Source: Planctomycetia bacterium (GTDB lineage: Bacteria; Planctomycetota; Phycisphaerae; Phycisphaerales; SM1A02). From it: DNA of 64,000 nt. The notes under the pieces are model-generated. The model ran no database searches and was not told where the DNA came from. It saw nothing but the letters and a program-made list of their open reading frames with translations. Positions within the stretch are counted from its first letter, which is position 1. The number at the start of each line of letters is the position of its first letter. The stretch lies in NCBI GenBank assembly GCA_005799495.1, contig SYGP01000031.1, forward strand, positions 62,001 through 126,000. Reading direction: 5' to 3'. This document shows positions 1 through 8,505 of this stretch, piece after piece. The translations under genes were made by a program, and so were the position numbers.

Positions 1-898
1 CATCGTCGCGGCGTCGTTCGAGCACGCCGCGCAGATTCTCCGCGAGCAGCTCCTGGGTTTCGACGCCGATGCGAGCGGCGATGTCCTCGCGACTCGCAGG
101 CGCGATGCGTTCAGCGCCCGTAATCGTGTACTGGACCACCAGCGGCTTGCCACGAATCTCCGTGATTTCATGCTGCTGCGGACCCTCCATCTCCAGGGTC
201 ACAGAGTCACCAACCTTGCGTCCACCGAGGGTCTTGTCGAGCCCATCGACGAGCAGTCCGAGGAACGGCCCCTTGCCTTCATCCTCCTTGGCAGGCACCA
301 CGGCGAGCGCATTTTCCGTCTCGAAGAAGATCTTCTCGTCGCCTTGGATGCGAACGACGGCCTTGCCGACCATTCGATCGAGCGGCTCGAACGGCCCCTC
401 CACGGGAGCGGGCACCCCGAGACGATAGGAGAGGCGTTCCACTTCCTCGTCCACATGCTTGGGGAGGATCTCGAGCACGGGTCGACGCAGCGGCATGCCC
501 TCCCAAGCGGGAAGCTCGAACTCGGGCATCACTTCCACTTCGACCGCGATGGTGAAGTCACGACCGCGTTCAAGCGATGGCTCGGACGCGCCCTCGGGGA
601 GTTCGGGGTTGCTGATCGGTCGGATCTTCTCATCCTGCAGCGCCTGCTGGTACGCCGAGGACATCAGTTGCTGCTTCGCCTCCTGCAGGACCGCATCTCC
701 AAAGCGCTTCTCCAGCAGTCCACGAGGCACATGACCTTTGCGGAAACCCGGTACCACGGCTTGCTCTGCAAGTCCCGAGAACGCCTGCTCGATCTGCTGA
801 TCGACCCGCGTCTTTGGCACGGTGATTTCGATGCGCTTGAGGGCGGGGCCTGCGGCGGAGACTTTGACGGTGTTCGGGACTTCGGTAGCGGCGGTCAT
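1..898 (-). CDS. tig: Trigger factor, N-terminal part (partial)
   Basis: Ribosome-associated chaperone and peptidyl-prolyl isomerase that receives nascent chains at the exit tunnel. The reading frame begins MTAATEVPNTVKVSA at 898 and runs off the left edge after about 299 residues. The ribosome-docking signature is visible near residues 52-60 as GFRKGHVP; most homologues have Lys where this has His, but the FRK core is kept. An FKBP-type PPIase stretch follows at about residues 150-245, ending in a V-QYTITGAERI strand. The C-terminal chaperone arms lie outside the window. No strong Shine-Dalgarno sequence precedes the start. The gene lies 86 bases downstream of the glutamine synthetase gene on the same strand. 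Confidence 0.93.
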   Translation of the reverse strand, partial: MTAATEVPNTVKVSAAGPALKRIEITVPKTRVDQQIEQAFSGLAEQAVVPGFRKGHVPRGLLEKRFGDAVLQEAKQQLMSSAYQQALQDEKIRPISNPELPEGASEPSLERGRDFTIAVEVEVMPEFELPAWEGMPLRRPVLEILPKHVDEEVERLSYRLGVPAPVEGPFEPLDRMVGKAVVRIQGDEKIFFETENALAVVPAKEDEGKGPFLGLLVDGLDKTLGGRKVGDSVTLEMEGPQQHEITEIRGKPLVVQYTITGAERIAPASREDIAARIGVETQELLAENLRGVLERRRDD

Positions 899-931
899 GG
901 AGTTCTCGAAGGAGAAAGACGATGGACACAT

Positions 932-953
932 CCCATCCGCACATGCGGATGGG
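932..953 (-). terminator. Stem-loop between glnN and tig, possible weak terminator
   Basis: A perfect 9-bp inverted repeat (CCCATCCGC / GCGGATGGG) with a 4-base loop sits between the glutamine synthetase stop and the trigger factor start. In the direction of transcription (minus) no U-tract follows, so it is not a classical intrinsic terminator. It may be an attenuating or mRNA-stabilising hairpin in the leader of tig. Confidence 0.35.
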
Positions 954-984
954 GGGGACGAAACAGACACAAGATCGTACCGCG

Positions 985-3138
985 TCAGGATGCGAACAAC
1001 AGTTCCGCGTAGCAGGGAATCGGCCAAAGGTCCGCCGACACGACGCGTTCAAGCGCATCGCATGCTTTTCGGACCTCTCCCATGGCGGGGATGACCTCGC
1101 TGCGGAAATGCTTCACCCGCTTCTCGATCGCAGTCTCGTCCCGAAGCAGCGCGGTTCCGAGCACCTCGGTCGCCTTGCGCAGCGTGCTCACAAGACGCAC
1201 GAAATCGCCAAGCGATGCCTCCGTGTCGGGGCAGTTCACACCTGCGTGCTGCGTGGCAGCGACAACATCCGCCAGTTCCCCTTGCGCGCGCAGCACGGCC
1301 GGCATGATCTGCGTGTGCACCATCTGCGCCAATGTGCGCGCTTCGATCTGGACCAGCTTGCAGTACTGCTCCATCTGGATCTCGGCGCGGGCGTGCAGTT
1401 CGCGAGAAGAGAGAACGCCGTAGGTCGAGAACAGCTTCTGCGCCTTCTTGGTCAACAGTGCCGGAAGCGCTTCCGCCGTCGATGGGAAGTTGGGTAGTCC
1501 GCGCTTGGCCGCCTCGGCGTGCCACTCTGCGCTGTAGCCGTTGCCATCGAAGCACACGCGTCGATGCTCCTTCACGAGTTCCTTCAGCATCGCGCGCACG
1601 GCGGCTTCGAGCTTGCCGGGCGGCGGGTTCTTCCCCACCTTCTTTTCGAGTGACGTGGCGATGAAGTCGAGACTCTCCGCAACCATCGTGTTGAGAACGG
1701 TGTTCGGCCAGGCCACGGACTGCGATGAGCCCACCGCGCGAAACTCGAACTTGTTCCCCGTGAACGCGAATGGACTGGTGCGGTTGCGGTCGCTCGAGTG
1801 ACGCGGGATCTGCGGCAGCGTCCGAGCGCCGAGGTCGAGCTCCCCGCCCTGATTGGATCGTTTCGCCTCGCCGCGCTCAAGCTGGTCCAGAATGTCCGTC
1901 AGCATCTCCCCGAGGTAGATCGACATGATCGCCGGCGGCGCCTCGTTGGCACCAAGTCGGTGATCGTTGTGCGCAGACGCGATCGATGCCCGAAGGATGT
2001 CCGCATGGAGATCGACCGCGCGAATGACGGCGGCGAGGAACACCAAGAACTGCATGTTGGAGTGGGTCTCATCGCGCGGATCGAGCAGATTGGCACCGCT
2101 ATCGGTCGACAGCGACCAGTTGTTGTGTTTGCCCGAACCGTTGATCCCGGCAAACGGCTTCTCGTGCAGCAGGCACTCGAACCCATGTCGATGCGCCACG
2201 GACCGCAGCACATGCATGACGGTCATCTGATGATCGATCGCCACATTCGCCTTCTCGAAAGTCGGTGCGAGTTCGAACTGCCGCGGCGCGACTTCGTTGT
2301 GGCGAGTCTTGACGGGAATGCCGAGTTCGAACAGGCGTTCTTCGCACTCGGACATGAAGGCGAGCACTGGCTCGGGAATCGATCCAAAGTAGTGATCCTC
2401 CATCTGCTGTCCCTTCGGCGGCTGGGCACCCACCAGCGTCCGTCCGCAGATCAGCAGATCGAGCCGCTCGCGGAAGAGCTCTCGGTCGACCAGGAAGTAC
2501 TCCTGCTCGCATCCGAGCGTCGAGATCACATTCGTTGCCTTGGTATCGCCGAGCAACTTCACGAGTCGAAGCGCATGCTTCGATACGGCATCGATCGAGC
2601 GAAGCAGGGGCGTCTTCTGATCGAGTGCTTCGCCCGTCCAGGACACGAATGCCGTCGGGATGCACAGCGTCTTCTGCCCGTCGGCACCGCGAAGAAGGAA
2701 CACTGGGCTTGTCGCATCCCATGCGGTGTAACCGCGCGCCTCGTAGGTGTCGCGAATACCGCCCGATGGGAAACTCGACGCATCCGGTTCACCCTGAATG
2801 AGCGCATCGCCCGAAAACTTTTCGATCGCACCGCCATCGCCCGTGGGCGACAAGAACGCATCATGCTTCTCGGCAGTCGCGCCCGTCAGGGGCTGGAACC
2901 AGTGGCAATAGTGCGTCGCACCATGTTCGAGCGCCCAGTCCTTGATCGCCGACGCAACGGTGTTCGCGATCGATCGATCGAGCGGCACCCCGCTCTGCAC
3001 GGTCCGCTGGAGGTTCATGAACACCTGGGGCGGAAGCCTCTTCAGCATCACATCGCCGCTGAAGGTGAGGGATCCGAAGTAGTCCGAAGCTCGTGGGGCG
3101 TTGTGCGTGTTCATGGAGGCTGCAGCCTGCTTGCTCAT
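985..3138 (-). CDS. glnN: Glutamine synthetase type III (GlnN)
   Basis: ATP-dependent ligation of ammonia to glutamate in the cytoplasm. At 717 residues it has the length of the large type III enzymes, not the roughly 470 of GlnA. Visible family signatures include [12 protein letters not shown] (substrate/ATP region), a conserved [27 protein letters not shown]-type helix (given here in pieces: HQMTVM, HEKPFAG), and [19 protein letters not shown] with the catalytic Arg-rich loop. The start at 3138 ([15 protein letters not shown]) is preferred over an in-frame upstream codon because AAGGA precedes it and homologues begin near [10 protein letters not shown]. It is followed by tig and preceded, after 126 bases, by corA. 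No PII or ammonium transporter gene is nearby. Confidence 0.95.
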   Translation of the reverse strand: MSKQAAASMNTHNAPRASDYFGSLTFSGDVMLKRLPPQVFMNLQRTVQSGVPLDRSIANTVASAIKDWALEHGATHYCHWFQPLTGATAEKHDAFLSPTGDGGAIEKFSGDALIQGEPDASSFPSGGIRDTYEARGYTAWDATSPVFLLRGADGQKTLCIPTAFVSWTGEALDQKTPLLRSIDAVSKHALRLVKLLGDTKATNVISTLGCEQEYFLVDRELFRERLDLLICGRTLVGAQPPKGQQMEDHYFGSIPEPVLAFMSECEERLFELGIPVKTRHNEVAPRQFELAPTFEKANVAIDHQMTVMHVLRSVAHRHGFECLLHEKPFAGINGSGKHNNWSLSTDSGANLLDPRDETHSNMQFLVFLAAVIRAVDLHADILRASIASAHNDHRLGANEAPPAIMSIYLGEMLTDILDQLERGEAKRSNQGGELDLGARTLPQIPRHSSDRNRTSPFAFTGNKFEFRAVGSSQSVAWPNTVLNTMVAESLDFIATSLEKKVGKNPPPGKLEAAVRAMLKELVKEHRRVCFDGNGYSAEWHAEAAKRGLPNFPSTAEALPALLTKKAQKLFSTYGVLSSRELHARAEIQMEQYCKLVQIEARTLAQMVHTQIMPAVLRAQGELADVVAATQHAGVNCPDTEASLGDFVRLVSTLRKATEVLGTALLRDETAIEKRVKHFRSEVIPAMGEVRKACDALERVVSADLWPIPCYAELLFAS

Positions 3139-3264
3139 GGCGGTGTCCTTGGCTCTTTCTCGCGTTCGAAGTTCCAGTCTCGGCGCATCGGTCCGCGGCA
3201 CCAAGCCGCCACCCGATCCTCCATCATCGGTGATCGACGCGATTGACGCAAGTGTCTCGCGAAG

Positions 3265-4386
3265 TCATTTTTCCGCAGGATTCCTCGGGAGTTCCAAGTC
3301 GTGCCCGCGATCCGAGCGTCCGATCCACCCGCGCCGCCAGAAAAAGGCCAGCGTGCCCACGGCAACGACCGCCATCGCGCCAAGCACCGTGGGATAACCC
3401 CATCGCCACTCCAGTTCAGGCATGAACCGGAAGTTCATGCCGTAGACGGATGCGAGAAATGTCATTGGAATGAAGATGGTGGCGATGACCGTCAAGACCT
3501 TGGTGACCTCGCCGATTCGCACATTCACCAGCGCGAGTGCGATATCGGAGACTTCGCTTGCCATGATCCGTTCCGAATCCAGTTGATCCGTCAGGCGGAT
3601 GACATGGTCCAGCGCGCTTCGGAGCAGGAGCCGGCGCTCCACATCAAAGTGTGATTCCATCGTCAGGAGCATGGTGACCGCATCGCGCATCGGGCCGAGT
3701 GCCGCGCGGAGGCGATGGATGTCCCACTTGACCGCACGCACGAGATTCAGGTCGATCTGGCGCGGATCGGTGATGATGCGATCTTCGATTGCATCGAGGC
3801 GATCCCCGACACTCGTGACGAGCGGGAAGTAACTGTCGATCACACTGTCGACGATTGCGAAACACAGGGCAGGTGCCGAGCCAGCAAATGCACCGCTCGA
3901 ATCATGGATCAGTTGACGGCGTACCTGCTGCAGACAGTCGCCGCCGGGGCGTTCACCGATGGTGAGGACGAATCCCGCCCCGATGAAAAGCGACAACTGC
4001 TCGGTCTCGAGGTCGCCTGCGGCAGGGTCGGGTGCCGGAAAGAGCGCAAACAGCACCTTTCCGAATGAATCGACTTTCGCACGCCTCGGCGGATTCTGCA
4101 CATCCTCCATCGCGAGCGGATGCAGGGTGAAGATGCGCTGCAGCGCAAGCAGTGTGTCGAGGCTCGGGAGGGAGTCGTAGTTGACCCAACAGGGTGTTCC
4201 CTTCACAGCCAGCGCCTCGATGGTGACGATGGTGGGAGATGGATCGTGAACCCAGCGCGTTCCATCCCAGTGGTGACACTCCACCCGCGCATTCGTGGAA
4301 CCTGCGGCAGGGCGGAGGGTCCCCGCAGCCGTGCCGATGGGATGATTCAGTCTGCTGCGACGCCGTCGTGCGCGATGCTTCGCCAT
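3265..4386 (-). CDS. corA: CorA family magnesium/cobalt transporter
   Basis: Inner-membrane divalent cation channel of the CorA/MIT superfamily; 373 residues, slightly longer than the typical 316-350. The long N-terminal cytoplasmic domain is rich in charged helices. Near the C-terminus is a first membrane segment (VIATIFIPMTFLASVYG) ending in the defining GMN motif (YGMNF), followed by a short acidic loop (MPELEW) and a second membrane segment (TVLGAMAVVAVGTLAFF). The start is supported by AAGGAG nine bases upstream. It is four bases downstream of the four-helix membrane protein gene and probably transcribed with it. Confidence 0.95.
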   Translation of the reverse strand: MAKHRARRRRSRLNHPIGTAAGTLRPAAGSTNARVECHHWDGTRWVHDPSPTIVTIEALAVKGTPCWVNYDSLPSLDTLLALQRIFTLHPLAMEDVQNPPRRAKVDSFGKVLFALFPAPDPAAGDLETEQLSLFIGAGFVLTIGERPGGDCLQQVRRQLIHDSSGAFAGSAPALCFAIVDSVIDSYFPLVTSVGDRLDAIEDRIITDPRQIDLNLVRAVKWDIHRLRAALGPMRDAVTMLLTMESHFDVERRLLLRSALDHVIRLTDQLDSERIMASEVSDIALALVNVRIGEVTKVLTVIATIFIPMTFLASVYGMNFRFMPELEWRWGYPTVLGAMAVVAVGTLAFFWRRGWIGRSDRGHDLELPRNPAEK

Positions 4387-4390
4387 GGTG

Positions 4391-4867
4391 TCAGACTCCT
4401 TCTTGCACTGTGTGCAGGCACTTCCAAACGAGGACGGTCACGAGGAGTGCGTGCGCAGTCCATGCGAGGGTGCGAATCCAGTTGGTGGTGACGAGCCGTT
4501 CATGTGCCGCTGCATCGAAGCCTGCACCGAGCACTTGGTGTGCAGGGACGGAGAAGACGCTTGTGGCAATCCACGCCACGAGCACGCACGCCAGCCCAGC
4601 CCAGACGATCGGCACGGGTGCACCTACGGGGCGGACGATCAGGAGTGCAACCGAGGTGGCAAGTTCCACCAACATGAGTGGACCCACGAGCGGCGTGATC
4701 CGCGCCACATGGCTCGCCTGATAGCGGGCGAACGAGTCGGGACCCACGGACGCAAACAACGGATAGTGCACCCACTGCACGGTCCAGATCAGTCCTGCCA
4801 TCGCCCACGACGAGGCAAAGTTGAGGAGCAAGACGAGAAGCGGGAGTGACGAGGTGGATTCTGGCAT
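4391..4867 (-). CDS. Hypothetical four-helix inner-membrane protein
   Basis: Function not recognised. The 158-residue product starting MPESTSSLPLLVLLLN has four predicted membrane helices, at about residues 6-34, 50-74, 78-104 and 126-150. Conserved-looking polar residues in the first helix (TVQWVHYPLF) and an AHERLVTTNWIR stretch before the last helix suggest a defined family. It is compact, with almost no loops. I chose 4867 over the further upstream open codons because the upstream stretch overlaps the YfcE gene and is not hydrophobic. It sits between the phosphoesterase and CorA genes, with gaps of 14 and 4 bases, so it is likely in one transcript. Confidence 0.75.
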   Translation of the reverse strand: MPESTSSLPLLVLLLNFASSWAMAGLIWTVQWVHYPLFASVGPDSFARYQASHVARITPLVGPLMLVELATSVALLIVRPVGAPVPIVWAGLACVLVAWIATSVFSVPAHQVLGAGFDAAAHERLVTTNWIRTLAWTAHALLVTVLVWKCLHTVQEGV

Positions 4868-4881
4868 GGGGTCGAAGGCGA

Positions 4882-5394
4882 TCAGGGAATGTCGAGGAAC
4901 CGGACCACTCCGCTCGCGAGACAGACCAGCGCAACGCTGTACGAATCCGCATGCGCCAGCGCACCTGGGTTCACCATCCGGGTGCCATGAACAGTCACAT
5001 CCATGGCGCAGTGCGAGTGACCAAGGAAGAGCCATGGCACGCGCCGCTCGATCGCCGCATCGACCGCACTGCGGAGATGTCCATGCGTGAACGCGACTCG
5101 GATACCACCGAAATCCACTTCCCCGGCGGGATGCCGCACATGGATGCCGAGGCTCTCCGCATACGAAGTCAGTTCAGCCGGATCGTCGTTGTTGCCAAAA
5201 ACGATGTGGGAGTGCAGCCCAGCCAGTTGATCGAGGCAACGCGCCGTTTCAAAGTCCCCGCAGTGAATGATGTGATCTGCACCCGCGTTTACCAGTGTGT
5301 CGACCGCGTACTGCGTTCGCTTCGATTCGCCGTGGCTGTCGGAGAGGACGCCGAGCATCGGAGGGGGTGCACCGAGCGAACGGTCGAGGTCCAT
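4882..5394 (-). CDS. YfcE/MJ0936-family metallophosphoesterase
   Basis: Small calcineurin-like phosphoesterase, 170 residues, probably a cytoplasmic phosphodiesterase. All metal-site blocks are visible in order: DSHG near residue 19, HCGDFE near 44, GNNDD near 67, THGH near 103, GHSH near 124 and a closing NPGAL. This matches the YfcE/MJ0936 group. The physiological substrate is unknown for most members. The start may be a few codons further in, at MLGVLSDSH. It is divergent from gltX, with 38 bases between the starts, and heads the minus-strand run that leads to corA. Confidence 0.88.
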   Translation of the reverse strand: MDLDRSLGAPPPMLGVLSDSHGESKRTQYAVDTLVNAGADHIIHCGDFETARCLDQLAGLHSHIVFGNNDDPAELTSYAESLGIHVRHPAGEVDFGGIRVAFTHGHLRSAVDAAIERRVPWLFLGHSHCAMDVTVHGTRMVNPGALAHADSYSVALVCLASGVVRFLDIP

Positions 5395-5432
5395 GACTGG
5401 GCATGGTAGGAATGTCGCTGCAGTCTTCCGCC

Positions 5433-7109
5433 ATGAGCGACCCCTCGCCCATCGTCACGCGCTTCGCTCCGAGTCCCTCGGGTCACCTGCATGTCGGTGG
5501 TGCGCGGACTGCACTTTTCTGCTGGGCTTTTGCGAAGGGGCGCGGCGGTCGCTTCGTGCTGCGAATCGAAGACACGGATCAGAAACGGTCGAGCGATGCG
5601 GCAAGCATCGGGTTCGCGAAGGATCTGCACTGGCTGGGCATCCTTTGGGACGAAGGACCGACCTGGCAGGGGACAGGTGGCGGCGCGCACGGTCCGTACT
5701 TCCAGAGCGAACGCCTGGATATCTACAACGCGCACCTGCAACGACTCATCGACGCGGGGCACGCCTACTACGCCTTCGAGTCGCCAGCGGAACTGGACGC
5801 AAAGCGCAAGGCGGCAACGGTGGGTGGACGCGCGTACCGCTATGACCGCGCCGCTCTGCAGTTGACGGCCGCAGAGGTCAGGGAAAACCTCGCTGCCGGA
5901 AAGCCCGCGGTGATCCGCCTGAAGTGCCCTGGGAACGATGTCACGATCCGCGACGAAGTGCTCGGGGAAGCAACGATCCCAGCGACGGAGATTGACGACT
6001 TCGTGATCCGAAAGGCGGATGGCTTCCCGACCTATCACTTTGCCGTCGTCGTGGATGATGAACTGATGAAGGTCACGCATGTGCTTCGCGCCCAGGAGCA
6101 CTTCACCAACACGGCGCGGCACATGCTGCTCCAGGATGCGCTGGGATTCCGCCGCCCTGCGTACGCACACCTGCCGATCATCTGCAATCCGGACGGCAGC
6201 AAGATGAGCAAGCGCGACAAGGACAAGGCACTGCGCAAGGCCGTCGCAGACCGCGGGCTCTCCGCGCCGCCTGCCGCGACCGTCGATCCGTCGGTGTGGA
6301 GCGCCTGGCTGGGCGACAAGAACATTCAGCTCGACCTCGATGCGGCGCAGCGGCTCGCGGACGCGATCGGAGTGACGCTTCCCGAGATCAATGTCGACGA
6401 CTTCAAGCGCTCGGGCTACTTGCCCGAGGTGATCGTCAACTTCCTTGCGCTCAATGGGTGGAGCCCGGGCAACGACATCGAGAAGTTCGACTTGGAGTTC
6501 CTGCGAACGCACTTCGATCCGCGGCGCGTCGTGAAAACGCCAGCCAAGTTCGACCGCATGAAGCTCTTGTCGTTCAACTGCGATGCCATCACGGGCATGA
6601 CCCCCGAAGAATTCGAGCGGCGTGCCTCAGCGCATGGGGGCGCCTATCACCCCGACTTCATGGCGAGGCTGGGCCCAGGTGGATTCACGATGCTCGCTCG
6701 CGCAAGCCAAGAACGCAGCAAGACGCTCGACGACATGTTCCGCGGCAATCGATTCCTCTTGCTGGCCGACGAGGATCTGAGCTGGGAGACGAGCAAGCAG
6801 GTTCAGAAGGCAATGCTCGATGGCTCTCCGTGCGGTGCGGACCTCCTCGAAGCGCTTCTGCCGATCCTGGAAGGGCATGCATCCTGGTCGGCACCTGATC
6901 TTGAGGCACTCGTGAAGCCCTTTGCCGATGAGCGCGCCGCGGGGCAACTGGGCAAGGTGGCGCAGCCGCTGCGCATTGCAGTTGCCGGTGGAACGGTGTC
7001 GCCACCGATCTTCGACACGCTCGCAATCCTCGGGCGTGAAAGTTCACTCCGGCGCCTCCGCCGCTGCGCCGCGCACTTCAAGACCCTTCGCGAAGCAAGT
7101 CCGCGCTGA
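5433..7109 (+). CDS. gltX: Glutamyl-tRNA synthetase (class Ic) with a post-KMSKR insertion
   Basis: Charges tRNA-Glu with glutamate. The start MSDPSPIVTRFAPSPSG places the FAPSPSGHLHVGG signature (HIGH block) at residues 11-23, and the KMSKR loop lies at residues 257-261. Total length is 558, compared with about 470-500 in most bacteria. The excess is explained by roughly 55 extra residues directly after KMSKR (about 262-320), before the normally adjacent SGYLPEVIVNFLALNGW block. The C-terminal anticodon-binding helices look intact to the end. Upstream in-frame codons exist but would precede the universal N-terminal strand. A tRNA-Val gene follows in the same direction. Confidence 0.95.
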   Translation: MSDPSPIVTRFAPSPSGHLHVGGARTALFCWAFAKGRGGRFVLRIEDTDQKRSSDAASIGFAKDLHWLGILWDEGPTWQGTGGGAHGPYFQSERLDIYNAHLQRLIDAGHAYYAFESPAELDAKRKAATVGGRAYRYDRAALQLTAAEVRENLAAGKPAVIRLKCPGNDVTIRDEVLGEATIPATEIDDFVIRKADGFPTYHFAVVVDDELMKVTHVLRAQEHFTNTARHMLLQDALGFRRPAYAHLPIICNPDGSKMSKRDKDKALRKAVADRGLSAPPAATVDPSVWSAWLGDKNIQLDLDAAQRLADAIGVTLPEINVDDFKRSGYLPEVIVNFLALNGWSPGNDIEKFDLEFLRTHFDPRRVVKTPAKFDRMKLLSFNCDAITGMTPEEFERRASAHGGAYHPDFMARLGPGGFTMLARASQERSKTLDDMFRGNRFLLLADEDLSWETSKQVQKAMLDGSPCGADLLEALLPILEGHASWSAPDLEALVKPFADERAAGQLGKVAQPLRIAVAGGTVSPPIFDTLAILGRESSLRRLRRCAAHFKTLREASPR

Positions 7110-7114
7110 CCTGG

Positions 7115-7142
7115 TTGTCGGACCGTTGCGCGGCGGTAGACT
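7115..7142 (+). promoter_or_regulatory. Candidate sigma70-type promoter of tRNA-Val
   Basis: TTGTCG at 7115-7120 and TAGACT at 7137-7142 are separated by 16 bases, each matching four of six consensus positions. The mature tRNA begins ten bases beyond the -10 element, a plausible distance for a promoter that serves only the tRNA. Confidence 0.4.
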
Positions 7143-7151
7143 GCACCCCGC

Positions 7152-7225
7152 GGACCGTTGGCGCAGTTGGCTAGCGCGCCTCCATGACACGGAGGAGGTC
7201 ACTGGTTCAAGTCCAGTACGGTCCA
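7152..7225 (+). tRNA. tRNA-Val (anticodon GAC)
   Basis: A full cloverleaf folds by eye. The acceptor stem GGACCGT/ACGGTCC encloses a D-stem GCGC/GCGC, an anticodon stem CCTCC/GGAGG with loop ATGACAC, and a T-stem ACTGG/CCAGT with loop TTCAAGT. The anticodon GAC occupies 7186-7188 with T at position 33 and A at 37, so it reads GUC/GUU valine codons. The discriminator is A and no CCA is encoded. It lies 43 bases after gltX. Confidence 0.96.
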
Positions 7226-7298
7226 CTTCGATCGGTATTCGCTCGCGCAGCGGCGCGGGCAGGGCGCAGCACAGCGCGCTGAGGGGGGCAGCGCCGAG

Positions 7299-8351
7299 TC
7301 ACTTCCGTCGGCGGCGTGAGCCGCTCGCGACCGCGCAGCCAGCGAGTTTGTAAAGCACTCGTGCGCCGACGGACCCGTTCCACTCGCCGCCGTCGTCCCC
7401 TGGAGCCACCTCGCAGAGATCGAAACCCACGACGCGGCGCCCGCTGTGACTGAGCAGTTCGAGCATGTGGCACACCTCGGCGAAGGTCAGACCGCCCGGG
7501 ACTGGCGTTCCAGTCGCAGGGCATTGCTCTGGTGTCAGGCCATCGATGTCGAATGAGATGTAGACCTCACGCGGCAGGGCTGCGATCACATCCTTGCACA
7601 CTCGAGTCCAGGTGGCACCGCCAAACTGGCGGTCACGCATACGCTGGTCATAGAAGGTGCGCACGCGCCCGCGCGAATGGCGGATGAAGTCGACTTCACG
7701 CGCCCCCACATCACGGATACCAACTTGGACGAGCCGCCGTACCTGCGGGAGTCGCGTCATCACATTGTGAAAGATGCTCGCATGGCTCCAGGCAAACCCC
7801 TCGAAGCCATCGCGCAAATCTGCGTGGGCATCGATCTGGAGAATGCCCATGCGCGGATGGCGGCGTGAGAGTTCGGCGATCAGACCGAATGGAGTGGAGT
7901 GATCGCCGCCGAGCACCACGGGAATCGCCCCTCGCTCGAGGATGCGCGCAGACTCGCGCGTGACGAATGCGTTCACTCGCTCGCTCGCGGCATTCACGGA
8001 CGCCACGGCTTTCGCATGCGCCTTGTTGTGTGGACTTGCACCGCCCGCCTGGATCAGCGGCTCGGCTGCGGCGCGGGCGCGACGCGAAAGTGCAGCGATG
8101 TCGCGAGGGATAGGAAGCATCGCGATGCCCGCCTGCCAGACGGGACCGAACTGAATGTCCTCGAGATCCACCTGCCGACTTGCGGCCAAGACATGCGACG
8201 GACCGCGAGCCGTGCCCGCGCAGTAACTCGTGGTCGCATCGAAGGGCACTGGAATGACCACGACGCCTGCCTCGCGCGGACTGCACTCGAGCCCGAACAG
8301 CCCGTCACCCGTCGCGGCGGCATCTGGATCGAATGACGATTGACCCTTCAC
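7299..8351 (-). CDS. Agmatinase/arginase-family ureohydrolase
   Basis: Mn-dependent ureohydrolase likely acting on agmatine or a related guanidino compound. Metal-binding motifs appear in order: GGDHS near residue 151, DAHADLRDG near 175, SHAS near 188, and SFDIDGLTP near 277 followed by CPATGTPVPGG. The last block normally reads S-D-D-x-D-P; here Thr replaces the last Asp before Pro. The proposed GTG start at 8351 gives 350 residues and about 30 residues ahead of the GVVVIPVPFDATTSY core; no strong ribosome site is visible, so the start is uncertain. The open frame continues upstream, but that part is antisense to the CBM2 protein gene. It is divergent from that gene. Confidence 0.85.
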   Translation of the reverse strand: MKGQSSFDPDAAATGDGLFGLECSPREAGVVVIPVPFDATTSYCAGTARGPSHVLAASRQVDLEDIQFGPVWQAGIAMLPIPRDIAALSRRARAAAEPLIQAGGASPHNKAHAKAVASVNAASERVNAFVTRESARILERGAIPVVLGGDHSTPFGLIAELSRRHPRMGILQIDAHADLRDGFEGFAWSHASIFHNVMTRLPQVRRLVQVGIRDVGAREVDFIRHSRGRVRTFYDQRMRDRQFGGATWTRVCKDVIAALPREVYISFDIDGLTPEQCPATGTPVPGGLTFAEVCHMLELLSHSGRRVVGFDLCEVAPGDDGGEWNGSVGARVLYKLAGCAVASGSRRRRK

Positions 8352-8505
8352 GGGGGCGGAAGATACGACATGAGCTCCACCGAGGGTCTTCACTCGCCGG
8401 ACGCCGCCCACACAGACTGGGGATGTACGCGAAGCCGTGAACCCGAATGCGCCCAAGTGGCGTACAGATTGGGTGGCAGGGCGACAGTCACCGAAGGAGT
8501 CGGCA

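Noticed and set aside
1798-3246. A 482-codon open frame on the plus strand opposite glutamine synthetase
   Set aside because: Antisense to a clear glnN gene, with an Arg/His-rich composition typical of a G+C-rich shadow frame and no recognisable motif.
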